Source: a virus
Direction: 5' to 3' (one strand)
DNA: 64,000 nucleotides
Virus record (IMG/VR): IMGVR_UViG_3300042892_005063
Coordinates: 43,041 to 107,040 of that record
In this document: positions 55,663-63,415 of the stretch, one piece after another
Position numbering within the stretch: position 1 is the stretch's first letter
Layout: the number at the start of each line of letters is the position of its first letter
Notes under the pieces: generated by a model
What the model was told of the DNA's origin: nothing
Seen by the model: the letters and a program-made list of their open reading frames with translations, nothing else
Databases searched by the model: none
Made by a program: the position numbers and the translations under genes

Positions 55663-56159
55663 AAACTTTCGCCCTCTACGCCGGTTCGTTCGACCCCATC
55701 ACCAAGGGGCATCTGAACATCGTTGAGCAAGCCCTGACGATGTTCGACCGCGTTCACATCGGCGTCGGCCGCAATCCGGGAAAGACGGGTCGCTTCTGGC
55801 CGAGCATCCGCTCCGATCTCATCAAGGGAGCCATCGACCAAGCCCTACCGGAATCGCTGGATAGAATTTCTGTGGGTCAGTTCGACGGCGGCCTCGCCCC
55901 CTATGCACGTGAGCTTGGCTGCACCCACATCGTGCGCGGCCTGCGCCAGATCAGCGACTTCAACGATGAGTTCACCCTGCACGGCGTCCTCCAGCGAATC
56001 TCGCCCGACATCCCGATGGTGCACCTGATCTGCCAGCAGCAGTTCCTGCACGTGTCGTCGTCCACGGCCCGCGCGCTCGCTGATCTGAAAGAAGACCTCT
56101 CCTGGTTGGTGACCGATAATGTCGCCATGGCACTGAGGAATTACAAATGTCCCAAGTAG
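55659..56159 (+). CDS. coaD: Pantetheine-phosphate adenylyltransferase CoaD
   Basis: 166 residues, usual length. YAGSFDPITKGH (7-18) is the T/HxGH nucleotidyltransferase motif; RGLRQISDFNDE (93-104) and VSSSTAR (132-138) complete the CoaD signature. Transfers AMP from ATP to 4'-phosphopantetheine to make dephospho-CoA, the substrate of the CoaE at 30243. Overlaps the next gene by 13 bases. Confidence 0.95.
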   Translation: MKTFALYAGSFDPITKGHLNIVEQALTMFDRVHIGVGRNPGKTGRFWPSIRSDLIKGAIDQALPESLDRISVGQFDGGLAPYARELGCTHIVRGLRQISDFNDEFTLHGVLQRISPDIPMVHLICQQQFLHVSSSTARALADLKEDLSWLVTDNVAMALRNYKCPK

Positions 56160-56368
56160 TCAATGGTCTCCTGGAAGTCATCGACGGTGATGAAAAGCTC
56201 CGCAAGCAGATGCTGCGTAACCTCGGCTTCATGAACGCCGAACTCCTCGCCGAAATGCCCGACGAGGAACGGGTCGCCACCATCCAGAAGTGCATCATCG
56301 AAATGATCGATCAGATCGGCTCTCAGGCAGAGCGTGCCGCTATAATTCTCGACCGTCTCCGAGAGTAA
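56147..56368 (+). CDS. Small helical protein
   Basis: 73 residues, entirely helical (GDEKLRKQMLRNLGFMNAEL; EERVATIQKCIIEMIDQIG). Converges with and overlaps the 56340 gene by 29 bases. No family recognised. Confidence 0.72.
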   Translation: MSQVVNGLLEVIDGDEKLRKQMLRNLGFMNAELLAEMPDEERVATIQKCIIEMIDQIGSQAERAAIILDRLRE

Positions 56369-56816
56369 CCTTCTCCTGGTCGGGCTCGAAGGTGAGAACC
56401 CGGCGCCCTTCGCCTTCCAGTTCCGTGATGACGGCGTAGCGGAGCGCATCCCTGGCCTGCTTGGCGTTTCTCTCTGCCATCCAGATAGCATCTTTCTTGG
56501 CTTTGAAATCCGCGAATCGCCAGCCTTCGGCGCGTTGGAATTTCTGCACCGCCAAAATGGCCGCATCAAGCGTTGTGAACACCGAGACGAACAGGTTCTT
56601 GAGGAGCTTCTCCTCATGTGGCCCCATGTCTCGCAACGTCGCCTCCACGAAGGTCGGGTCATTCGCCCTAGTGGTGTCGTAGACGGGTAGGCAGATAGCC
56701 CAGAGGACGTCCTTGTGGTTGAGGAACTTGTAGACCTTCAATCCCTCGTCTGATGGGACGATGGCGAACTTGTGGGTCTCAAACAGGCCGTCGAGAACGT
56801 CGAAGGGTCTGGTCAT
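56340..56816 (-). CDS. Unknown protein
   Basis: 158 residues, alpha/beta: DVLWAICLPVYDTTRANDPT, helix KLLKNLFVSVFTTLDAAILA and a charged C-terminal half. Second gene of a minus operon with the 56813 gene (ATGA overlap). Confidence 0.74.
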   Translation of the reverse strand: MTRPFDVLDGLFETHKFAIVPSDEGLKVYKFLNHKDVLWAICLPVYDTTRANDPTFVEATLRDMGPHEEKLLKNLFVSVFTTLDAAILAVQKFQRAEGWRFADFKAKKDAIWMAERNAKQARDALRYAVITELEGEGRRVLTFEPDQEKVTLGDGREL

Positions 56817-57589
56817 GACAGGGGGTCCTTACCCAGCATCTGGGCCTGTGTGAGCGGTGACATCTTGAGAGCGAACTCGGCCGTCAAGCTGGTATGGCGC
56901 GTCTCATAGTACGGCGTGTCGAGCCACTTCATCAACTCGGTCGAGGTATGGAGACCTTGCGGCAGTCTGCGGAAGTGCTCCGCGATGGCGGCTTCGCGGG
57001 CGATGCGGCTGGCGCGTTTTCCGATGTCGGGCTGATTGGCTTCGATCATCTGTGATGTTGGTCCGAGGCGGGCATCGTTGTTGATGATCTTGGCGATCAG
57101 GCCCAGGTCGGCCGGTACATACGAACTCGAAAAGATTTGATTCCAGACATCGCGCCGGGCGGCCCATTCGGTCTTGGTGATCGATTCGGGTCGGTCTGTG
57201 CTGTCCTGATAATGCCAATCATGAACACCCGGTTGTGCGAGCATGTCTTTCCGCCAGTCACCGTAGAGGATGCCGTAGACGCGTCCCGCCAACGGGATGA
57301 AGCAAATCTGGCATGAGATGTCGATCTCGGGGTCGGCGTGCCCGCCCTCCGTCTTGTTGATGCGGCCCTGCAAATCCTGGTAGGATTTCGACATGTAGTT
57401 GATGTGGCCGGTCGGGGATGGGATGGTGACGAAACGGTCGAGGTCCATCCGATAGGCGATGTCCGTGGCCAGAAATACCGCGAGGCGGTCCATTGCCAGC
57501 GGGATGAAGGCCTTGCGGATTTGCTGCGACAGAGCAACCATGTCGTTCATGTCGCCGTCGAACGCGAAACCGTTTATATTCTTGCTCAT
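56813..57589 (-). CDS. Unknown protein
   Basis: 258 residues. Helical start (NDMVALSQQIRKAFIPLAMD), central CQICFIPLAGRVYGILYGDW, and basic helices after 180 (IGKRASRIAREAAIAEHFRR). Divergent from def with only 27 bases between, so the promoters overlap. No family recognised. Confidence 0.76.
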   Translation of the reverse strand: MSKNINGFAFDGDMNDMVALSQQIRKAFIPLAMDRLAVFLATDIAYRMDLDRFVTIPSPTGHINYMSKSYQDLQGRINKTEGGHADPEIDISCQICFIPLAGRVYGILYGDWRKDMLAQPGVHDWHYQDSTDRPESITKTEWAARRDVWNQIFSSSYVPADLGLIAKIINNDARLGPTSQMIEANQPDIGKRASRIAREAAIAEHFRRLPQGLHTSTELMKWLDTPYYETRHTSLTAEFALKMSPLTQAQMLGKDPLS

Positions 57590-57616
57590 CTGTTTCTTGT
57601 ATATTATTGATCAGAT

Positions 57617-58111
57617 ATGGCAACCCAAAATATCCCTCCCCTCGTCCTTCTCCCGGACAGCCACCCGATGCTCCATCAGGCCTTGCCTGAGTTTGAGTTC
57701 GGCATTCCGGGCATCGACCCAGTCGCCCTAACGGATGCGATGTGGGAGTTCCAGCACAGTCAGAACGCCATCGGACTGGCGGCCAATCAGGTCGGCCTCA
57801 ACTATCGGGTCTTCGTCATGGGCGACGAGGAGAAAATCGTCTGCTTCAATCCCAGCGTGGTCGAAGAGACGGTGTCGGTCGTCGGGCCCGAGGGATGTCT
57901 GTCCTTCCCCGGTCTAGCCCTCAACGTCGTGCGGCCAGACCGCGTTCTGGCTCACTTCCAAACCGCAGACGGGACCCGCATCGAGCGCGAGTTCACCGGC
58001 ATGCTGGCGAGGTGTTTCTGCCACGAGACCGACCACCTCAACGGGGTGACCTTCACTGAGCGGGTCTCGAAGCTCAAGCTCGAAATGGCCCGCAAGCGGA
58101 TGCGAAAATAA
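57617..58111 (+). CDS. def: Peptide deformylase
   Basis: 164 residues. Motif 1 IGLAANQVG (52-60), motif 2 EGCLSFPG (92-99, metal ligand C94), motif 3 HETDHL (136-141, ligands H136/H140, catalytic E137). Removes the formyl group from nascent N-terminal Met. Phage deformylases are known in marine T4-like phages; here it accompanies an initiator tRNA at 60873. C-terminal tail is short and basic. Confidence 0.95.
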   Translation: MATQNIPPLVLLPDSHPMLHQALPEFEFGIPGIDPVALTDAMWEFQHSQNAIGLAANQVGLNYRVFVMGDEEKIVCFNPSVVEETVSVVGPEGCLSFPGLALNVVRPDRVLAHFQTADGTRIEREFTGMLARCFCHETDHLNGVTFTERVSKLKLEMARKRMRK

Positions 58112-58116
58112 ACTCG

Positions 58117-58146
58117 TTGACGAAAAGTGCCCACCGGAGGTAAAAG
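58117..58146 (+). promoter_or_regulatory. Promoter into a gene-free tract
   Basis: TTGACG (58117-58122), 18-nt spacer, TAAAAG (58141-58146), right after def. Confidence 0.55.
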
Positions 58147-58149
58147 GTC

Positions 58150-58590
58150 CGGTCATCCAATAGATGGTCACGGTGGTGGTGGGCTTAAGGGCAGCCATCC
58201 ATAAAGAGTTGCGAGAGGAAGAAAGTAGGCGCGAGCCAAAATCAAGAGTCCCGTCTGCTATGATGGGGGTGTAATGACCTCCTAGCTTGGATACCTGAAC
58301 GGACGGGCTTAGAACCTCAGGGAGTGTGACAGACTACAAAACGCCCGGAAGGCGTGGGAAGCCCAAGGCCAGCGATGGTTCTGAGTTCCGCCCTGCTTCA
58401 CTGGAGTCGAAAACGTCGGGTAGCACAGTTGCAGTTTTGCCCGCGTATTACAAGCGGAACTGCGGGTTTGACTTGGGAGCCGATGGTGTAGGTAGCCGGA
58501 GCTTCTGGGGACGACTGCAACGGCCCTTAGAGCATTTAGCGTAGCAGCAAGCCACTGTGGCCTTCTATTGGATGATGAGTTGGAGGAATA
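58150..58590 (+). ncRNA. Gene-free transcript, probable structured RNA
   Basis: 0.44 kb with a promoter at its start and no convincing gene (the 72-codon frame at 58326 has no supporting context). Rich in short complementary blocks (CGCCCGGAAGGCG; CCCGCG...AAGCGG near 58440; GCCACTGTGGC near 58552). It could be an independent RNA or a long leader of the ATP-grasp gene. No tRNA, RNase P or intron core recognised. Confidence 0.5.
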
Positions 58591-58591
58591 A

Positions 58592-59518
58592 ATGAGCGGC
58601 CATATCGAACGCCTGCACGACCTCGCCGACGCCCTGGCAGCGCACGCCCTGCTCGATACCGATCTTCAGGTGATGGCCCACGACGCCGCTCTGCACGCGG
58701 TCGATCTCCGTGCCCTGCTGGCCGGGCAGTCCAAGTCGGTCACCTGGGTCCTTGAGAGCAACGTCTTCGCCGAAACCTGCTTCGACCGCATGATGGAACA
58801 TTTCCGTCAGCGCGGCGTCGAGCACCACGTCGTGCGCATCATCCCCTTCGTCCATGAGATCGAGGGACGGGTTCCCGACGTCAATGGACCGTGCGTGGTC
58901 TATGGAAGCATCGGCATCCAGAAACTGGCCGACCGCCACGGCTGGTCGCCCGGCGTTTTCCCGGTCCCGACCGAGGACGAGGCCGCCATCGCGCTCGGCG
59001 ACCTGTATTTGAATTCCGACGCCATGATGATGAAGATGTCCGAGGTCGAAGCCTATCTGGCTAAGACGATCACGGGCGAAGAAGTTTTCATCAAGCCCGA
59101 TACCGACACCAAGGAGTTCGCCGGTCAGGTGATCGACGCCGCCCAGTTCTCGTCCTGGTATGCCGGGATGATCGATTCGGGCTACCTCGACGGTAACGAT
59201 TTTTACGTCGTCGTGTCCTCGCCGAAGAAACTCGGCTGCGAGTGGCGTGTGGTGGTCGTGGACGGCAAGATCGTCACGTCGTCCCTCTACCGGCAGTGGG
59301 GCATGGTGAAGGCCGAGGAGCATATCCTTCCCGAGGTGGTCGAGGTCGTCATGGCTGCGCACGCCAAACTGGTCCCTGGCCCCGTCTATGTGATCGACAT
59401 CGCCCAGCACGGTGATGAGTTCAAAGTCATCGAATACAACACCTTCAACTCGGCGGGCCTCTATGAGTGCAACGTCGAGGCCATCATCGACGCCGTCTCG
59501 GAGTATGTCGGGCGTTGA
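58592..59518 (+). CDS. ATP-grasp protein (DUF4343-like)
   Basis: 308 residues. ATP-grasp features: EEVFIKPDTDTKEFAG (the lysine strand), DFYVVVSSPKKLGCEWRVVV, then GPVYVIDIA and VIEYNTFNSAGLYECN (metal-binding E/N). Resembles DUF4343 proteins of large phages. ATP-grasp enzymes join a carboxylate to an amine or thiol via acyl phosphate; substrate unknown. Start ATG 58592 with GGAGGA upstream. Confidence 0.87.
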   Translation: MSGHIERLHDLADALAAHALLDTDLQVMAHDAALHAVDLRALLAGQSKSVTWVLESNVFAETCFDRMMEHFRQRGVEHHVVRIIPFVHEIEGRVPDVNGPCVVYGSIGIQKLADRHGWSPGVFPVPTEDEAAIALGDLYLNSDAMMMKMSEVEAYLAKTITGEEVFIKPDTDTKEFAGQVIDAAQFSSWYAGMIDSGYLDGNDFYVVVSSPKKLGCEWRVVVVDGKIVTSSLYRQWGMVKAEEHILPEVVEVVMAAHAKLVPGPVYVIDIAQHGDEFKVIEYNTFNSAGLYECNVEAIIDAVSEYVGR

Positions 59519-59532
59519 AGGGTCACCTCACC

Positions 59533-59796
59533 ATGTCGGTGGACGAGGTTCGTGATGCCATTCGCGACGACAGGGCCAGACTAGAAATCGAACTCGTCCT
59601 CCGCGTCGGATATGATGCGAAGATCGATTACATCCCGCACACCAAGGGGTACAAGATCGGCGGCGGATGGTCGCGTATGCGTGCCAACGTTCGCCGGTCC
59701 AAGAGACCCTTCGTGATTATCATGCCGGGCGGTACGTCTCGCTGGCGCCGGTTCGAAACCTGGGAAGCCCTGTCCGAAGCCGTGCAGGCAATGTGA
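59533..59796 (+). CDS. Small basic protein
   Basis: 87 residues from ATG 59533. Helical acidic start, then YIPHTKGYKIGGGWSRMRA and a W-R-R-F ending region. Basic, possibly nucleic-acid binding. TGATG coupling to the next gene. Confidence 0.7.
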   Translation: MSVDEVRDAIRDDRARLEIELVLRVGYDAKIDYIPHTKGYKIGGGWSRMRANVRRSKRPFVIIMPGGTSRWRRFETWEALSEAVQAM

Positions 59797-60371
59797 TGGA
59801 AGTCCTCTTCAATACATTGCGGGCAGTGGGCGCCGTCTTGCTCTTCGTCGGCATCCTCTATGGAGGCGGCAAGCTTATCCAGAAAGCCACCATGGCCCCG
59901 ATGGGCTGGTTGTTGCGCGGGTGCATGAAAGATTTCTGGTTCCATCTTCAGTCCGCCATGCCGGGAAACTACGAGGTCAACAAGATCATCTATAGCAGGG
60001 CCCCGACTTTTCTCAGTCGGTTCTCTCCGTATCGGCATTTCCTTATCCTAACCCCCATCGTCGGATGTTTGGCACTAGATGCCATCACGCGAGATATGCG
60101 ACGTGAGAGCAAATGGATTGCGCGCGGCCTCGGCGTATGGGGGCTGGACAGCTTTCGAAAGCATTTCTATCAGAACGATATCGAAATCATCGAATGGTTG
60201 AGCGACAACTGCGAAGGCAAGTTCGAGTTCATCTTTACTGAGATGGGCCGCCGCATACCGAGTCGTTTCTCTGTGTCCCAGCGGGACGTGATGATTTCGT
60301 TCTCGTCCCCGGCCGATTTCCTCAAGGTCAGATTGGTGTTCGACGCCAAGCTGCCATCGGAACATAATTGA
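59796..60371 (+). CDS. Membrane-anchored tail-signature protein
   Basis: 191 residues from ATG 59796. Hydrophobic segments at ~8-25 (LRAVGAVLLFVGILYGGG) and ~83-97 (FLILTPIVGCLALDA), then a soluble part ending VMISFSSPADFLKVRLVFD. The only signature member seen with membrane anchors. Confidence 0.74.
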   Translation: MEVLFNTLRAVGAVLLFVGILYGGGKLIQKATMAPMGWLLRGCMKDFWFHLQSAMPGNYEVNKIIYSRAPTFLSRFSPYRHFLILTPIVGCLALDAITRDMRRESKWIARGLGVWGLDSFRKHFYQNDIEIIEWLSDNCEGKFEFIFTEMGRRIPSRFSVSQRDVMISFSSPADFLKVRLVFDAKLPSEHN

Positions 60372-60844
60372 TGATCTGGCTCTGTCAGCGGTTTAGGCAC
60401 CAGACTGGCTGGGAGGGTGCCGACGAATGGGAGTCGCCGAGAAGACGCGCCACAAGACTTAACTGCAAGACCTTTGTGTTCGAGTTTTCTACCGGAGTCG
60501 CGCACCTGTTCCGCCGCTATCGCCAGCCTCTGCGTTTCCCCCTGTCAGGCTTTCCGTTCAGCCCGGCAGACTGGCAGGCCACGATCTCTCTGCGGACCCA
60601 TCTGAAACGCTCGGTCGATACGACCGACGACCATTTGCCCATCTTCCCCATTGGTGAAAACGACGCCCTCGACTGGCTGATCAAGAACCTCAAAGGGAAG
60701 GTGAAGTTCACCGCTGTCCTCGACCGAAATGACGTAGCTGGTCTCGTCAACGATGCCGCGTATGCCGTCCTGGCATTCACCGACACCCGCGATGAAGCCG
60801 CCTTCCAACTTTTTTTCGATGGCGGCGAAGTTTTTATTGACTAA
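60371..60844 (+). CDS. Tail-signature protein
   Basis: 157 residues from ATG 60371 (TGATG). Signature YAVLAFTDTRDEAAFQLFFD with eight further residues. N-terminal part is basic with several aromatics. Confidence 0.74.
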   Translation: MIWLCQRFRHQTGWEGADEWESPRRRATRLNCKTFVFEFSTGVAHLFRRYRQPLRFPLSGFPFSPADWQATISLRTHLKRSVDTTDDHLPIFPIGENDALDWLIKNLKGKVKFTAVLDRNDVAGLVNDAAYAVLAFTDTRDEAAFQLFFDGGEVFID

Positions 60845-60866
60845 AGGTCACCCGTGATACTAAATA
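60837..60866 (+). promoter_or_regulatory. Promoter of the initiator tRNA
   Basis: TTGACT (60837-60842), 18-nt spacer, TAAATA (60861-60866), the latter part of a late-type octamer ACTAAATA. Seven bases before the tRNA. Confidence 0.65.
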
Positions 60867-60872
60867 GGGGCT

Positions 60873-60949
60873 CGCGGGGTAGAGCAGTCCAGTAGCTCGT
60901 TTGGCTCATAACCAAAAGGTCGGCGGTGCGAATCCGTCTCCCGCACCCA
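60873..60949 (+). tRNA. Initiator tRNA-fMet (CAT)
   Basis: 77 bases. Begins CGCGGGG and ends TCCCGCACCCA, giving the C1-A72 mismatch diagnostic of bacterial initiators; D-arm and loop AGCAG...GTAGCTCG follow E. coli tRNA-fMet closely; anticodon CAT (60907-60909). The anticodon stem is TTTGG/CCAAA, so only two of the three hallmark G-C pairs remain (29-41 is U-A), and the T-loop starts TGCGAAT. Confidence 0.93.
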
Positions 60950-60954
60950 TTTCG

Positions 60955-60985
60955 AAAAGCCCTCGGTCTCACCGGGGGCTTTTTC
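60955..60985 (+). terminator. Rho-independent terminator after tRNA-fMet
   Basis: AGCCC-CGGT-CTC-ACCG-GGGCT stem with a bulge, followed by TTTTT. Confidence 0.8.
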
Positions 60986-61000
60986 AATTCTATTTTTTGG

Positions 61001-61029
61001 TTGACATAAAATCCGACTTCGGCGATAAC
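61001..61029 (+). promoter_or_regulatory. Promoter into the 1.1-kb gene-free tract
   Basis: TTGACA (61001-61006), 17-nt spacer, GATAAC (61024-61029). Confidence 0.65.
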
Positions 61030-61034
61030 GGCGT

Positions 61035-62143
61035 CGAGGTTAACTCGCAACGATAGAGCAACGGCCCGGAGGGACCGGGACAGGCAGCGGTGTCTGTTCT
61101 AGGCTGACGGCGGCACTCTAGAGGGGCTTGCAGACGGGGATAGGGCCCACCAGCCCGATTCCCCGTCGCCTCAATGTGGTCAGATGGGTCTCCGTCTGGC
61201 ATCACCATCCTAACCTTCATGGACGTTGGTGCGTTCGCCGGAGGGACAAGTATGTGAACGCGGCCCTCAAAAGCCGAAATGTTGCTGGGTCAGGCGCAGT
61301 GCGCGCTGAGACCAAATACTGGAGTTGGGCGGTGGTCCTTCTGACCACATTAGGTCTTTGACATTCGTCGCCTGTCTTTGATAGGGCGTAGGTCGATGGT
61401 CGGGCCCGTGGTCGCCCGCACTCAAGCGAGTGGTGGGGTTCGATTCCCCGAGGCCCGGTGTAGTTCTCGAATGGATAAGCGGTTCGTCCCTCATCCGAGA
61501 TCGTTTGCGCCTACAGGCGACGTCTACTAAAACTAAGGGGCTAGTCCTGGCCCGCTGAGAAGTGTCGCCCGACCAGCCAAGAGTGCTCCGGGATAGTCGC
61601 TCAGCATAAGCCTACAGGACACACCGTGGGGCGCGACACCCCGCGATGAACACGCGTTGCTATTGCGCGTCCGGGAAACAACTGTTGGTCCGGTTAACTG
61701 GCAAACACTTAGATTAGTCGGGATTTTTTTCCGACTTATACCCTCCCTCTATACCTGTCGGCCCCGATGTGCTGTTTAGAGCAAAGCATATCCCCGACTG
61801 ACTGCACCAGATGCGGCTGAAATGCCAAATCGTCTACCCAGTATACAGGCGTATGCTGGGGGTCTTGAGCGCAAGGTCTGAACGCTTCGGCGTTCCGGTG
61901 GGGGAAGGGGGCTCTGTTGGTGGCGCAGATGCGCCTAGGCTGTGGGTCCACGTCAACTGAACGGCCCCATTAGATTTCGGTGCCAGGGGTGGAAGGCCTT
62001 CCTGAACCTGTGGCTGGAGTCTCGAAATGCAGTCGAGGCGGGTAGAAAGCGAAACCGGACTGGGACTGACCCTAGCACCGGGCCGCGTTGACAAGCACCG
62101 CCCCGCAAGCGCGGGTAAGTCGTGTGCGCTTCCTACAGACGAA
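61035..62143 (+). ncRNA. 1.1-kb gene-free transcript, structured RNA of unknown type
   Basis: Promoter at 61001 and terminator at 62144 bracket ~1.1 kb without a credible gene; open frames inside are short and unsupported. Numerous perfect stems occur (CCCGGAGGGACCGGG near 61061; AGTCGG...CCGACT at 61715; GGCGCAGATGCGCC near 61922; CCCCGC..GCGGG near 62102). A T-arm-bearing element at 61401-61458 is the only recognisable part. It may hold several RNAs. No rRNA or RNase P core seen. Confidence 0.5.
61401..61458 (+). ncRNA. Mini tRNA-like element
   Basis: 58 bases: acceptor CGGGCCC/AGGCCCG (six pairs), one hairpin CACTC-AAGC-GAGTG, and a canonical T-arm TGGGG-TTCGATT-CCCCG. No D-arm, no anticodon loop of normal size and no CCA. 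Same plan as the element at 40749. Confidence 0.5.
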
Positions 62144-62172
62144 GGGGCGGGGGAAACCCTGCCCCTTTTTTT
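62144..62172 (+). terminator. Rho-independent terminator
   Basis: GGGGCGGG...CCCTGCCCC stem with a GGAAA loop and a run of seven or more T. Confidence 0.85.
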
Positions 62173-62173
62173 C

Positions 62174-62201
62174 TTGACAAGATTTCCGTCCGTGGTAGCA
62201 G
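62174..62201 (+). promoter_or_regulatory. Early promoter
   Basis: TTGACA (62174-62179), 16-nt spacer, TAGCAG (62196-62201), before the 62222 gene. Confidence 0.55.
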
Positions 62202-62221
62202 TACGGAAACAGGAGAGTCTT

Positions 62222-62887
62222 ATGAACCGTCGTACTTTCTTCGCCAGCATTCTCGGCGCCTCAGTTGCGGGCACGCTCGGCAGTCTCGCAGTTCCCGCAT
62301 GGGCGCGCGCCGACGAGAGCCTGAACATCTATGTTCGCCTGATCGACCTCCAGAAGGCGATGCTGGCCAACCACGAAACCTGGAAGAGCGGCCCGGCGTT
62401 CGCCCACGTGCCCGAACTCGACGACCCCTTGGATACGCGCCCCGATGTCGAAAAGCGTCGCCGCCACCTCGTCGAACAGCGAATCGCTGACCGCCACGCG
62501 GCCCGCAAGAACTACGATCTGACCCCGGCTGACGCCGTCCTCGCGCACCTGAACGCCCATTTCGCCCCCGACGCCAGCGACGTCAGCGAGGCCCTCGTGC
62601 GCCAAGCCCGCGCCGAGGCCAACGCGGTTGGCGGCGTGAAAATGTCCAGAACGGATTTCCGTCGCGAGGTCGCCATTGAGCAGGCTCGGCGAGAAGTCCG
62701 GGCCGTGTTCAACCGAGAAATCGAGATCGACACCATGTCGGAGGCCAGCATGCGCCGCGTGCTGAAATCGACGGTCGCCGTCGCGGTCGTCAAGGGCATG
62801 CTGTCGGTGCACAAGATGCCCCTCGACCCCAAGAAGATGGGCGCCTTCAACGAGTTCGCGACGAAGTTCAGGCACATCATCCTTTAA
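62222..62887 (+). CDS. Exported protein with twin-arginine-type signal
   Basis: 221 residues. N-terminus NRRTFFASILGASVAGTLGS ending PAWARA looks like a Tat signal peptide (RR followed by a mild hydrophobic core and A-x-A cleavage). The mature part is helical and charged (EKRRRHLVEQRIADRHAARK), without cysteines. GGAG ribosome site upstream. Secreted phage proteins of this kind could act in the periplasm, for example on lysis or exclusion; function unknown. Confidence 0.78.
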   Translation: MNRRTFFASILGASVAGTLGSLAVPAWARADESLNIYVRLIDLQKAMLANHETWKSGPAFAHVPELDDPLDTRPDVEKRRRHLVEQRIADRHAARKNYDLTPADAVLAHLNAHFAPDASDVSEALVRQARAEANAVGGVKMSRTDFRREVAIEQARREVRAVFNREIEIDTMSEASMRRVLKSTVAVAVVKGMLSVHKMPLDPKKMGAFNEFATKFRHIIL

Positions 62888-62888
62888 C

Positions 62889-62918
62889 TTGACAGTTTCC
62901 GGCCAAGGTGATTAAATA
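62889..62918 (+). promoter_or_regulatory. Promoter of the tmRNA
   Basis: TTGACA (62889-62894), 18-nt spacer, TAAATA (62913-62918), immediately after the 62887 stop. Confidence 0.75.
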
Positions 62919-62924
62919 ACTGCG

Positions 62925-63326
62925 TGTTGGTGACCAAATCAACCGCTTAGGCAGGACCGGGGTGCGAATCCCCGCGCCTCCACCAAAAACACATAGCCCG
63001 CTGAGATACGCGGGGAGCCGACTGTCATGTAAGCCGGGTTGGGGTTTCTAGAGCCCTGGCTATCAACGGTAGATCGGGGACAGTCACAAGGCGGCTAGAG
63101 TTCCTTAGCGGGGGCAACAGTCTAGGCTCGCTACGACCGATATGGTCTGTGTGTTTTTGATGGGGGCGAATAGCTATCGACTGATAGGCGTAGAGGCGAG
63201 AGACACCGGTAAGAAACGACCGAAAATCAGTTCAAATTTCTACCTGCCAACGACAACGTTGACATGGGTTCCTACGCCCTCGCGGCGTAAGGAACTCGGG
63301 GCCCACTGGGGGCCTAGCAACAGAAG
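62925..63326 (+). ncRNA. ssrA: Circularly permuted two-piece tmRNA
   Basis: Acceptor piece first: T-arm CGGGG-TGCGAAT-CCCCG (62958-62974), acceptor strand CGCCTCC and ACCA to 62985. The coding piece begins at 63162 with GGGGGCGAATAGCTATCGAC, whose first seven bases pair with CGCCTCC including G3-U70, the alanine identity pair. The tag frame starts at GCC 63246 and ends TAA 63288-63290: ANDNVDMGSYALAA. Sequences near 62943 (GCTTAGGC) and 63312 (GCCTAGC) can form the helix joining the pieces. The 176-nt interval is long for a permuted gene. Rescues stalled ribosomes and tags products for Clp proteolysis. Confidence 0.93.
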
Positions 63327-63355
63327 GGGAGACTTCGGTCTCCCCACCTTTGTTT
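63327..63355 (+). terminator. Terminator of the tmRNA
   Basis: Perfect GGGGAGAC-TTCG-GTCTCCCC stem (63327-63346) followed by a T-rich stretch. Confidence 0.8.
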
Positions 63356-63415
63356 CGGTTGACCGTTTCGAAATCTCCGACTAAACCGGTCTACGAAATA
63401 ATCCGAGAAAAGCCC

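Noticed and set aside
58150-58590. RNase P RNA or group I intron
   Set aside because: Conserved core blocks (GAGGAAAGTCC; intron P/Q/R/S) could not be found.
58565-59410. 281-codon minus-strand frame
   Set aside because: Antisense of the ATP-grasp gene.
61128-61361. 77-codon frame inside the 1.1-kb tract
   Set aside because: No ribosome site; overlaps stems; cysteine/arginine-poor random composition.
63142-63384. 80-codon frame across the tmRNA
   Set aside because: It overlaps the tmRNA coding piece and terminator in a frame different from the tag.
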